From Rhodoferax sp. (GTDB lineage Bacteria > Pseudomonadota > Gammaproteobacteria > Burkholderiales > Burkholderiaceae_C): DNA of 8,445 nt. The notes beneath the pieces were generated by a model. The model was not told where the DNA came from, did not search any database, and saw only the letters and a list, made by a program, of their open reading frames with translations. The translations under genes and the position numbers were made by a program. The DNA lies in NCBI GenBank assembly GCA_028711355.1, contig JAQTSL010000020.1:13506-21950 (forward strand), written 5' to 3'. This document shows positions 1-5,643 of this stretch, piece by piece. Every line of letters starts with the position of its first letter. Positions within the stretch are counted from its first letter, which is position 1.

Positions 1-2651
1 CTGATGGGTTTTGTCAGGTAGCGAAAGAATCCGGCTTCCAGCCCTCTTTCAATGTCACGCGGCATCGCGTTGGCGCTCAGCGCCAGCGCCGGAATGTGGC
101 AGGTGGTGGGGTCAGCTTGCAGAATTTTCAGCGCCTGCATACCGCTGATCCCGGGCAGGTTGATGTCCATCAGGATCAAGTCGGGCTGGTGTGCGCGCGC
201 CATGGCAATACCGCGCATGGCGTCCTGGGCGCCCAACAATTGCAGGTCAGGCCGACGTGTCAGCAATTGTTCCACCAGGCTCATGTTGGCCTGGTTGTCT
301 TCCACATAAAGCACGGTGCGAATCTGGGCATCCGGCAGTTTTTGCGGGTCGGGCACGTCCGGCAAAGTGGGTTCTGGCGCCAGCCACTGCACCTTGTCAA
401 CCGCATCGAGCTCAAACCAGAAAACGCTGCCCACACCCACCGTGCTTTTCACGTCAATTTCACCGTTCATCAGTTCCACCAGACGCCGGCATACGACCAG
501 CCCAATACCGGTGCCCTCTTCGGCACCATTCTCCTGGCCGAGACGGTTGAAGGACTTGAACAACTGCGCGACTTTTTGAGGCGACAAGCCCAACCCGCTG
601 TCGCTCACGCTGATGCGCAAACGCTTGGCAGAATGCCTGGCGTAGCTGACTTCTGCCGTGCCCCCGGGCCGGTTGTACTTGATGGCATTGGTCAGCAAAT
701 TGATCAACACCTGTTTCAGGCGGGTCCGGTCCGCGTTGACAAAGCAGTCTTCATCGACCGTGGCAAATTTCAACGCAATTCCCTTTTGCAGTGCCTGTGG
801 CTCGATCATGGCCCGGCAATCTTGCAACACCTCATGCAACGAGGTCGGCTCCAGCAACAGTGACAAGCGGCCCGACTCGATCAGGGCCAAATCCAGAATT
901 TCGTTAATCAGCTCCAGCAGATACCAGCCGGCCTTGAGGATTTGTCCGACGCTGGCCAATTGGGACGCGGTGAGTGGCGGTTCACCCGACTCCAGCAATT
1001 GGCCGAAACCAAGAATCGCGTTCAGCGGCGAGCGCAGCTCGTGGCTCATGCTCGACAAAAATTCTGACTTGGCCAAGTTGGCTTGGTCGGCTACCTGACG
1101 GGCTTTTTCCAGCTCGAGATTTTTGGCTTGCAGCACCTGCTCAAGCCGCGTGCGCTCTGCTTCAATCTGCTTGCGCACGGTGTTGTCGGTGCCAATCAGC
1201 AGGTAGCCGATGATGGCCCCTGGCGCGTCGCGCAGGGCGGTAACCGACACCACTGCTGGCAAGCGGCTCAGGTCTTTGCGGATGTAGGTCAGCTCGTAAA
1301 TGTCTTCAATGCCGCGCGACGCCTTGAACACCAGCGCCTCAAATCCGGGGGTAATGTTGGCCTCCAGCTCCAGGCTGAGCGAGTTGGCGCGGGCGATCAG
1401 CTCTTGCGGGTCAGAAATGTCTGCCGGTGTGATTTTGTTCATCACGTCCGCGGCGGCGTAGCCCAACATACGCTCGGCGCCGACGTTAAAAATCTGGATC
1501 ACACCCTTGGCATCGGTAGCAATGCTGGAGAAGTTGGCACTGTTGAAAATGGCGTTTTGCAGCGCACCGGCCTTGATCAGGGCGGCCTGGGCCTGTTTCA
1601 GCGCCGTGATGTCACGCAAGATACCGGTGAAATAGTGCTGGCCGCGCAGCGTCATCTCGCTGACTGAAATTTCCAGCGGAAAAGTTTGTCCGTCTTTGCG
1701 CCGCCCGGTCACCTCACGCCCCACGCCAACCGCACGGTCTGCGTCGCTGGCCAGGTAATAGTCGAGCGAAATGCTGTGCGGGCCTTGGTCCAGCTCAGGA
1801 ATCAGTTGGCTCAGGTGCGCATCGACCAAGTCGGCCGCGCTGTAGCCAAACATGGCTTCAATGGCCGGGTTGACCGACTCAATCAGACCGCCCTTGGCGT
1901 AAATGGTGACGATGCCATCGACCACGGTGTTCAAAATGGTCTGCACCAGCGCGGCACTGTCGCGCAAAGACTGTTGCACGGCGTATTCGTCGGTCACATT
2001 GCGAAACACCAGCACGGCCCCGGCTACCTGGCCAGCGGCATCACGGATCGGGGCACAACTGTCGGCAATGTCAAATTCGTGGCCGTCGCGTGACAGCAAT
2101 ACCGTGTGGTTGGCCAGGCCATGGATGGTGCCAAGTTCTAGCGTCAGCGCCACCGGTATGACCGCCACCAGTCGGGTTTCTTTGTTGATGATCTGAAACA
2201 CGTCGCCAATCGGGCGCCCGACCGCCTCGCTCTGCGTCCAGCCGGTCAACTGCTGCGCCACCAGGTTGAGCAGCGTTACCTGGGCCTTCGCATCAGTGGC
2301 AATCACCGCGTCGCCAATCGAGCCGAGCGTGACGCTGAGTTTGTCTTCACTCACCCGCAGCATCAGGTTGGTTTGCTGGAGTTGGCTATTGATGGCTTGC
2401 TGGTCTTGCAGCAAAACGCTCAGGCGTTGCCGGGTTTCACGCATTAACCACCCGGCAAACAACACGGCAGCCAGCAAGGCCAGCAGGCTGACGGCGACCA
2501 TCAGCAGCGCCTGCTGGCGGGCCAGTGCGGTGTTTTCAATTTGGCTGTAGGACCAGAACAAGGCGGCAACGGCGCAGGCCACCAACAGCACCAGGCTGAC
2601 AAACCAGGCCTGCGTTTTCCGAGTCGAGGTGGCGAGGGATAAGTTTGTCAT
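1..2651 (-). CDS. Hybrid sensor histidine kinase, TM-PAS-PAS-PAS-HisKA-HATPase-REC (partial, C-terminus beyond window)
   Basis: This is an inner-membrane sensor kinase that autophosphorylates on His and passes phosphate to its own C-terminal receiver. The 883 visible codons are open from ATG 2651 to the window edge. Two hydrophobic helices (about residues 16-35 and 48-69) are joined by a loop of only about 12 residues, so no periplasmic sensor domain exists and sensing must be by membrane or cytosol. A Gln-rich coiled stretch follows (72-104). Then come three PAS segments: about 105-222 (SIGDAVIATD), 234-352 (ending RDITALKQ) and 360-495. The HisKA H-box SHELRSPLNAILGF puts the phospho-His at 537. 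HATPase_c has its N-box around N651/N655, a G1 motif DSGLGL and a G2 motif GTGIGL. The receiver has acidic E784/D785, phosphoacceptor D829 (LMDINLPG) and K881-P882, so only its last helix is missing. The Shine-Dalgarno is weak. The ATG choice is supported by the promoter 22 bases upstream. The ligand and partner are unknown; all catalytic residues appear intact. Confidence 0.95.
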   Translation of the reverse strand, partial: MTNLSLATSTRKTQAWFVSLVLLVACAVAALFWSYSQIENTALARQQALLMVAVSLLALLAAVLFAGWLMRETRQRLSVLLQDQQAINSQLQQTNLMLRVSEDKLSVTLGSIGDAVIATDAKAQVTLLNLVAQQLTGWTQSEAVGRPIGDVFQIINKETRLVAVIPVALTLELGTIHGLANHTVLLSRDGHEFDIADSCAPIRDAAGQVAGAVLVFRNVTDEYAVQQSLRDSAALVQTILNTVVDGIVTIYAKGGLIESVNPAIEAMFGYSAADLVDAHLSQLIPELDQGPHSISLDYYLASDADRAVGVGREVTGRRKDGQTFPLEISVSEMTLRGQHYFTGILRDITALKQAQAALIKAGALQNAIFNSANFSSIATDAKGVIQIFNVGAERMLGYAAADVMNKITPADISDPQELIARANSLSLELEANITPGFEALVFKASRGIEDIYELTYIRKDLSRLPAVVSVTALRDAPGAIIGYLLIGTDNTVRKQIEAERTRLEQVLQAKNLELEKARQVADQANLAKSEFLSSMSHELRSPLNAILGFGQLLESGEPPLTASQLASVGQILKAGWYLLELINEILDLALIESGRLSLLLEPTSLHEVLQDCRAMIEPQALQKGIALKFATVDEDCFVNADRTRLKQVLINLLTNAIKYNRPGGTAEVSYARHSAKRLRISVSDSGLGLSPQKVAQLFKSFNRLGQENGAEEGTGIGLVVCRRLVELMNGEIDVKSTVGVGSVFWFELDAVDKVQWLAPEPTLPDVPDPQKLPDAQIRTVLYVEDNQANMSLVEQLLTRRPDLQLLGAQDAMRGIAMARAHQPDLILMDINLPGISGMQALKILQADPTTCHIPALALSANAMPRDIERGLEAGFFRYLTKPI

Positions 2652-2672
2652 TAGTATTTTGAGTTTGCTGCC

Positions 2673-2701
2673 GTTATACCCTTGCTCTGGGGCGGCGGCA
2701 A
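2673..2701 (-). promoter_or_regulatory. Predicted sigma70-type promoter of the hybrid kinase gene
   Basis: On the minus strand the -35 box TTGCCG (2701-2696) is followed by a 17-base spacer and the -10 box TATAAC (2678-2673). Transcription would start near 2666, leaving a leader of about 15 bases before the kinase ATG at 2651. The spacing is ideal and both hexamers are close to consensus. The call rests on motif matching only. Confidence 0.5.
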
Positions 2702-2760
2702 CGATTTGATGTTACGGGTTCAGCCTTTTGATCTCTGTGCGCCAACACACGTTAACACTG

Positions 2761-2892
2761 ATGGCATTGATGTCACCCCGAAGCATGAAAGAAGGATGTC
2801 ATTGCGGACTCCGATCCGCTGTTCCAGTGCGGCGCCAAATTCACTGGATACCGGGTCGTGGCCCGGTATGACATCCTGTTCTTTCACGTTAA
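2761..2892 (+). repeat. Dispersed structured repeat, copy 1 (REPIN-like four-way-junction element)
   Basis: This copy matches the reverse complement of 5500-5628 along nearly its full length. Shared blocks include GTCACCCCGAA, CATGAAAG, TGTCATTGCGG, GATACCGGGTCG, GGCCCGGTATGACA and TTTCACGTTAA. The predicted fold has a closing stem GGATGTC (2794-2800) with GACATCC (2870-2876). Hairpin A is 2801-2822 (6-nt loop, with the outer pairs decayed). The central stem pairs TCCAGTG (2823-2829) with CACTGGA (2842-2848) across a 12-nt loop. Hairpin C is 2849-2868 (TACCGGG/CCCGGTA, loop TCGTGG). The arms abut with no unpaired joints. Outside, CATGAAAGAA can pair with TTCTTTCACG, lengthening the base stem with one mismatch. 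Outer limits are set by similarity to copy 2 and may be off by a few bases. It lies between the kinase promoter and the lipoprotein gene and encodes nothing credible. Confidence 0.85.
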
Positions 2893-3104
2893 CCGCCGTG
2901 GCAGCAATGCCACCCCGACCAACCAGGTAAATCTCTGGTGTGAATGTGGTCAAACGCACAGAACAAAGTACCCGAACCTTCAACAATGCAACTTCGCTCG
3001 TGTCATAGCTGAACCCTGCGGGTCAGACCACTCGCGTCAGCGACGTGCCCTGACCCCAACTGACTGTGCCACGCTTTGTTCCTTAACTGTTCTGGAGAAA
3101 TCTC

Positions 3105-3323
3105 ATGTATTTGACTCATCGCACTTCTGTTTTACCCGCCGCCATTTTGTTACTTGCCGTGGGCTTGGCAGGTTGCTCGGGGATGACCCGCCAGGAACAA
3201 GGCACCGCCACTGGTGCCGTAGTTGGCGGCGTAGCTGGCAATGTCTTGGGTGGTGGCCTGCTGGGCACAGCAGCCGGCGCCGCTGTTGGTGGCGTGATTG
3301 GCCACGAAGTGACCAAGAAGTAA
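3105..3323 (+). CDS. Small glycine-zipper lipoprotein (OsmB/SlyB-like), outer membrane
   Basis: This 72-residue protein has a short basic N-terminus, a hydrophobic helix (about 9-22) and a lipobox LAGC with lipidated Cys24. Ser25 at position +2 predicts Lol sorting to the outer membrane. The mature part is a Gly/Ala-rich glycine-zipper 2TM segment (about 33-68, with GAVVGG, GNVLGGG, GAAVGGVIG) ending in HEVTKK. Proteins of this size and make-up resemble OsmB and other glycine-zipper lipoproteins linked to envelope stress, but the sequence alone does not prove a role. The start is supported by TGGAGA at 3092-3097, seven bases before the ATG. The stop is 24 bases before the next gene, which also carries a glycine zipper, so the two probably form one operon with related functions. 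A possible leader stem-loop lies at 3020-3056. Confidence 0.88.
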   Translation: MYLTHRTSVLPAAILLLAVGLAGCSGMTRQEQGTATGAVVGGVAGNVLGGGLLGTAAGAAVGGVIGHEVTKK

Positions 3324-3347
3324 ATCAACCCGATCCAAAGGCTGTCC

Positions 3348-4427
3348 ATGAAAACCCTGAAAAAAATCGTTGCTCTGGTGTCAGCGGTAGCCTTGCTGCT
3401 GCCGCTGACGCTGTGGCCGGCTGCGGTGCAGGCCCAAAGCAACACCGCAGCGCAAACCGCCCCCCGTATTGAAGGCTTCAATGTGGAAGAAGTCGCCCGG
3501 CTGAGGCCCGGTGTGGAACTCAATTTTGAAATTGACGGCACAGCCGGTGGACTGGCCACCTTGCGCATTGCTGGTGCCGTGCGCAATTTGAATCTGGTCG
3601 AGATCGAGCCTGGACAGTACCAAGGTACCTACACCATCAGCAGCCGCGACAAAATTGCCGCAGGCAGCCCGGTCACGGCCAATTTGCGGGTCGGCAACCA
3701 GGTCAGTAGTCTGGTGCTTAACGAGTCCTTGCAAAAAGGCGTTGGCGTGCACCGTGACCGGGTCGCCCCCGGCCCAGCGCTGCGCATTGACCACTTCAAC
3801 GTGGACCCTGTAGCTGACCTCAAGGGTGGCAGCGAGCTGTATTTTTCGGTCTTTGGCACACCCGGCGGCCAGGTGGATTTGGCCCTTGACGGTGCCAAAA
3901 GCAAAGTGCTGCTGCCCGAAGTCAAAGCTGGCGAATACGCCGCTACCTACACCATCAAAAACCGCGACCGTCTGATGCGCAACAGTGTGGTGACGGCCCA
4001 TTTGCGCTTGGGAGAGCGCGTCACCAGCGCCACCTTGGGCAAACCGCTGCAAAGCGACAGCGCCCCGGCAGCGCTACCGGTCAGTCGGGTCTGCCACAAC
4101 TGCGGGGTGGTCGAATCGGTCAATCTGGTTGAAGTCAAGGGTGAAGGCGGCTACCTGGGCGCCATCGGTGGCGGTGTGGTAGGGGCCATTCTGGGTAACC
4201 AGGTCGGTGCCGGTAACGGCCGCACCGCGGCGCAAATTGCCGGGGCCTTGGGCGGCGCCTATGCCGGGCGCGCGCTGGAAGCCAAGTCACGCAATACCAA
4301 CCATTTTGAGGTGGTAGTGCGTTTGACCAACGGCACCGCACAAACCGTCAGCTTCGCAGCCGAGCCCGGTTTCAAGGTCGGCGACAAGGTCAGGGTCAAC
4401 GCCGGTGTGATCAGCCATATCTCTTGA
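3348..4427 (+). CDS. SlyB-like glycine-zipper 2TM envelope protein with duplicated N-terminal beta domain
   Basis: This is a 359-residue exported protein of unproven function. The signal peptide is residues 1-29, cleaved at AVQA|Q. There is no lipobox Cys, unlike classical SlyB. Two domains of 91 residues follow, at 39-129 and 145-235. They align without gaps with about 41 identities by hand, sharing RI-x2-FNV, GT-x-GG, TYTI-x2-RD, S-x-VTA-x-LR and a final LQ. They look beta-rich, perhaps Ig-like. A SlyB-type C-terminal half comes next: C249-H-N-C252 followed by GVVESVNLV, a glycine zipper at about 268-309 (GAIGGGVVGAILGNQVG, then GNGRTAAQIAGALGGAYAG), and a small beta domain (319-359, EVVVRLTNGT, FKVGDKVRV). 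The zipper may insert in or pack against the outer membrane, with the duplicated domains in the periplasm. The start is supported by AAAGG at 3337-3341. It sits 24 bases after the lipoprotein gene, as expected for an operon. Confidence 0.88.
   Translation: MKTLKKIVALVSAVALLLPLTLWPAAVQAQSNTAAQTAPRIEGFNVEEVARLRPGVELNFEIDGTAGGLATLRIAGAVRNLNLVEIEPGQYQGTYTISSRDKIAAGSPVTANLRVGNQVSSLVLNESLQKGVGVHRDRVAPGPALRIDHFNVDPVADLKGGSELYFSVFGTPGGQVDLALDGAKSKVLLPEVKAGEYAATYTIKNRDRLMRNSVVTAHLRLGERVTSATLGKPLQSDSAPAALPVSRVCHNCGVVESVNLVEVKGEGGYLGAIGGGVVGAILGNQVGAGNGRTAAQIAGALGGAYAGRALEAKSRNTNHFEVVVRLTNGTAQTVSFAAEPGFKVGDKVRVNAGVISHIS
3462..4052 (+). repeat. Internal duplication: two ~91-codon domains within the SlyB-like gene
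   Basis: Codons 39-129 (3462-3734) and 145-235 (3780-4052) encode homologous domains in the same register, separated by a 15-codon linker. Protein identity is about 45% by hand alignment without gaps. The nucleotide sequences have diverged, so this is an old tandem duplication and not a recent or unstable repeat. Confidence 0.8.
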
Positions 4428-4443
4428 GCGGTTGGCTGTCTGC

Positions 4444-4473
4444 CAGCCCGGATGAATGGGTCAATCCGGGCTG
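4444..4473. terminator. Hairpin between convergent genes, possible bidirectional terminator
   Basis: A perfect 10-bp stem, CAGCCCGGAT (4444-4453) with ATCCGGGCTG (4464-4473), has a 10-nt loop. It begins 16 bases after the stop of the plus-strand SlyB-like gene. It overlaps the 3' end of the minus-strand YihY gene: one arm encodes its last codons and the loop holds its stop (4461-4463). Neither side has a clear T-run, so it may act as a transcript-end stabiliser more than a classical intrinsic terminator. The convergent position supports a 3'-end role in both directions. Confidence 0.5.
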
Positions 4474-5333
4474 ATGGGCACGCTTCTGGAGCCAAACATA
4501 TTGGCATAGACCCAGGTAAATTCGGCTCCGATCAGAAAAATCTGGGCCGAGTAATAAACCCACAGCAACACCACCACCAACGAGCCCGCGGCGCCAAAGC
4601 CCGACACCACGGCGCTGCGGCCAATATACAGACCAATCAGCGTCTTGCCCAGGGTGAACAGCAAGGCGGTAAACACCGCCCCAACCCAGACATCACGCCA
4701 ATGCACATGCACCCGCGGCATCAGCTTGTAAATCAGTGCAAACACAGCAGCTACCAAAAAGAAGCCGGCGATTGCATTGACGGCACTGGCTACCGCTAGC
4801 CAGGCGCCAAAAACCGGGCTTAACCAATGGTCCATCGCCGCCAGCACGGCGCTCAGGACCAGCGACACCATCAGCAAAAAACCAATCACCAAAATCATGC
4901 CAAAAGACAGTAGCCGGGACCGCAGCAGCGTCATCCAGCCATTGGCGCGGGGCTCTGCAGGCGCACGCCAAATCCGGTCCAGCGCGGTTTGCAATTCCGC
5001 CAATACCGTGGTGGCCCCGACCAGCAGCAGCCCAAAGCCCAGCAGCGTGGCGGTTTTGCCTTGGGCGGTGCTATCGACGCTGACCAACAGGGCTTGTACC
5101 GCACTGGCACCCGCATCGCCCATCAAGGCGCGCAATTGCGTTTGGATTTCACCGCGTGCGGCCTCTTCGCCAAACAGCAGCCCAGCCACCGAAATCACAA
5201 TCAACAAGATCGGCGCCAGGGAAAACAAGGTGTAGTAGGCCAGCGCGGCCCCCATGCTGGGGGCGTCGTCATCGAGCCAGGCGGTGCTCACTTTTTTAAG
5301 CAGCACCCAGTACTTCGGCAGTTCAAGTGGCAT
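4461..5333 (-). CDS. YihY/BrkB (UPF0761) family inner-membrane protein
   Basis: This is a 290-residue polytopic membrane protein, full length for the family, which was long mislabelled ribonuclease BN. Its biochemical role is unsettled. About six membrane helices are visible: 33-54, 95-115, 141-165, 180-201, 213-235 and 246-272. Family signatures are the N-terminal DDDAPSMGAALAYYTLFSLAP (20-40) and the C-terminal stretch GAAGSLVVVLLWVYYSAQIF followed by LIGAEFTWVYA (247-277). A short basic and polar tail ends in ISPD. The start at 5333 lacks a clear Shine-Dalgarno but is the only sensible one, since the conserved region begins soon after. The gene is convergent with the SlyB-like gene and shares its 3' hairpin region. 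A weak promoter candidate lies upstream at 5419-5446. No partner gene is adjacent on its strand. Confidence 0.92.
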   Translation of the reverse strand: MPLELPKYWVLLKKVSTAWLDDDAPSMGAALAYYTLFSLAPILLIVISVAGLLFGEEAARGEIQTQLRALMGDAGASAVQALLVSVDSTAQGKTATLLGFGLLLVGATTVLAELQTALDRIWRAPAEPRANGWMTLLRSRLLSFGMILVIGFLLMVSLVLSAVLAAMDHWLSPVFGAWLAVASAVNAIAGFFLVAAVFALIYKLMPRVHVHWRDVWVGAVFTALLFTLGKTLIGLYIGRSAVVSGFGAAGSLVVVLLWVYYSAQIFLIGAEFTWVYANMFGSRSVPISPD

Positions 5334-5418
5334 CGTAAGTCAATCAAAGTGCCGATTGTTGTCGGTCGAATTCACAGATTCCGGTCGCTTGCGCACAGAG
5401 TGAGGTCTGGTGAACACC

Positions 5419-5446
5419 TATATTGAGCCATGACCCATTTCAACAA
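5419..5446 (-). promoter_or_regulatory. Weak candidate promoter for the YihY-family gene
   Basis: On the minus strand TTGTTG (5446-5441), a 16-base spacer and AATATA (5424-5419) give a passable sigma70 arrangement about 85 bases upstream of the YihY-family ATG at 5333. The -10 match is imperfect and the leader would be long. This is a weak candidate based on spacing alone. Confidence 0.25.
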
Positions 5447-5499
5447 TGCCCATTTGCCCTTCAGCTTGAATGGCACGCTTGCTGACCCGTCGTCTTGTC

Positions 5500-5628
5500 T
5501 TAACGTGAAACAACAGATTGTCATACCGGGCCCCGACCCGGTATCCATGGCTCTCGGACTGCATGGATTGCGGGTCGGGGCCCGCAATGACAACCCTCTT
5601 TCATGTTTCGGGGTGACTTCGCTGCCAT
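5500..5628 (-). repeat. Dispersed structured repeat, copy 2 (REPIN-like), inverted relative to copy 1
   Basis: Read on the minus strand, this matches copy 1 (2761-2892) from ATGGCA through GTCACCCCGAA to TTTCACGTTAA. It is the better preserved fold. In plus coordinates, a closing stem pairs 5516-5522 with 5589-5595. Hairpin C is 5523-5544 (8-bp stem, loop CCCCGA). The central stem CCATG (5545-5549) pairs with CATGG (5562-5566) over a 12-nt loop. Hairpin A is 5567-5588 (ATTGCGGG/CCCGCAAT, loop TCGGGG). All arms abut with no gaps. The two 6-nt hairpin loops are exact reverse complements of each other, so loop-loop pairing or an alternative long stem is possible. One closing-stem pair is G-T on the minus strand but A-C on the plus strand, which hints that the minus strand is the folded one. 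The element ends 15 bases before the REC-GGDEF start codon. Confidence 0.87.
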
Positions 5629-5643
5629 GAAAGTTAGCAACTC

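Larger units (their letters stand above)
2652..3104. other. Divergent intergenic region between kinase and lipoprotein genes
   Basis: This 453-base gap separates two divergent transcription units and holds no convincing gene. From left to right it contains the kinase promoter (2673-2701), repeat copy 1 (2761-2892), and about 210 bases that must hold the promoter and leader of the lipoprotein gene. I could not pick a convincing sigma70 promoter for that gene. A nested inverted repeat lies in the probable leader: GGGTCAG at 3020-3026 pairs with CTGACCC at 3050-3056. Inside it TCGC (3032-3035) pairs with GCGA (3040-3043). A small palindrome TGGCA/TGCCA is at 2899-2912. Open frames here (minus 2720-2986, plus 2858-3472) are by-products of the repeat and of the downstream gene. 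Confidence 0.7.
5334..5643. other. Divergent intergenic region between yihY-like and REC-GGDEF genes
   Basis: This 310-base gap separates the minus-strand YihY-family gene from the plus-strand REC-GGDEF gene and holds no credible gene. Its left part (5334-5499) is unique sequence with the weak yihY-side promoter candidate. Its right part (5500-5628) is repeat copy 2. Only 15 bases separate the repeat from the REC-GGDEF start, so that gene's promoter must lie inside or upstream of the repeat, and any long leader would include it. I found no convincing plus-strand promoter. The open frames at plus 5430-5630 and minus 5372-5593 arise from the repeat. Confidence 0.7.

Noticed and set aside
96..863. 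Long plus-strand open frame (255 codons) opposite the hybrid kinase
   Set aside because: It lies antisense to the conserved ATPase and receiver domains, has no recognisable domain, and is rich in His/Gln/Arg as expected from reading a GC-biased gene backwards.
2720..2986. Small open frames in the repeats (minus 2720-2986, plus 5430-5630, minus 5372-5593)
   Set aside because: Two of them share a peptide pattern (IPG-x-DPVS, RND, LSCFGVTS) only because the repeat is read in the same frame. This is repeat-derived translation of the sort often misannotated as hypothetical proteins.
2858..3472. 204-codon plus-strand open frame across the lipoprotein start
   Set aside because: It starts in the repeat and overlaps the lipoprotein and SlyB-like genes in another frame, with an Arg/Cys/Trp-rich product and no supported start.
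3381..4052. 223-codon minus-strand open frame inside the SlyB-like gene
   Set aside because: It mirrors the duplicated domains on the other strand. The plus strand has signal peptide, ribosome site and homologous repeats.
2652..5643. Envelope module plus inverted repeats as a composite transposon or defence island
   Set aside because: There is no transposase, integrase or defence domain. The genes between the repeats are ordinary envelope genes with the same base composition as their neighbours.
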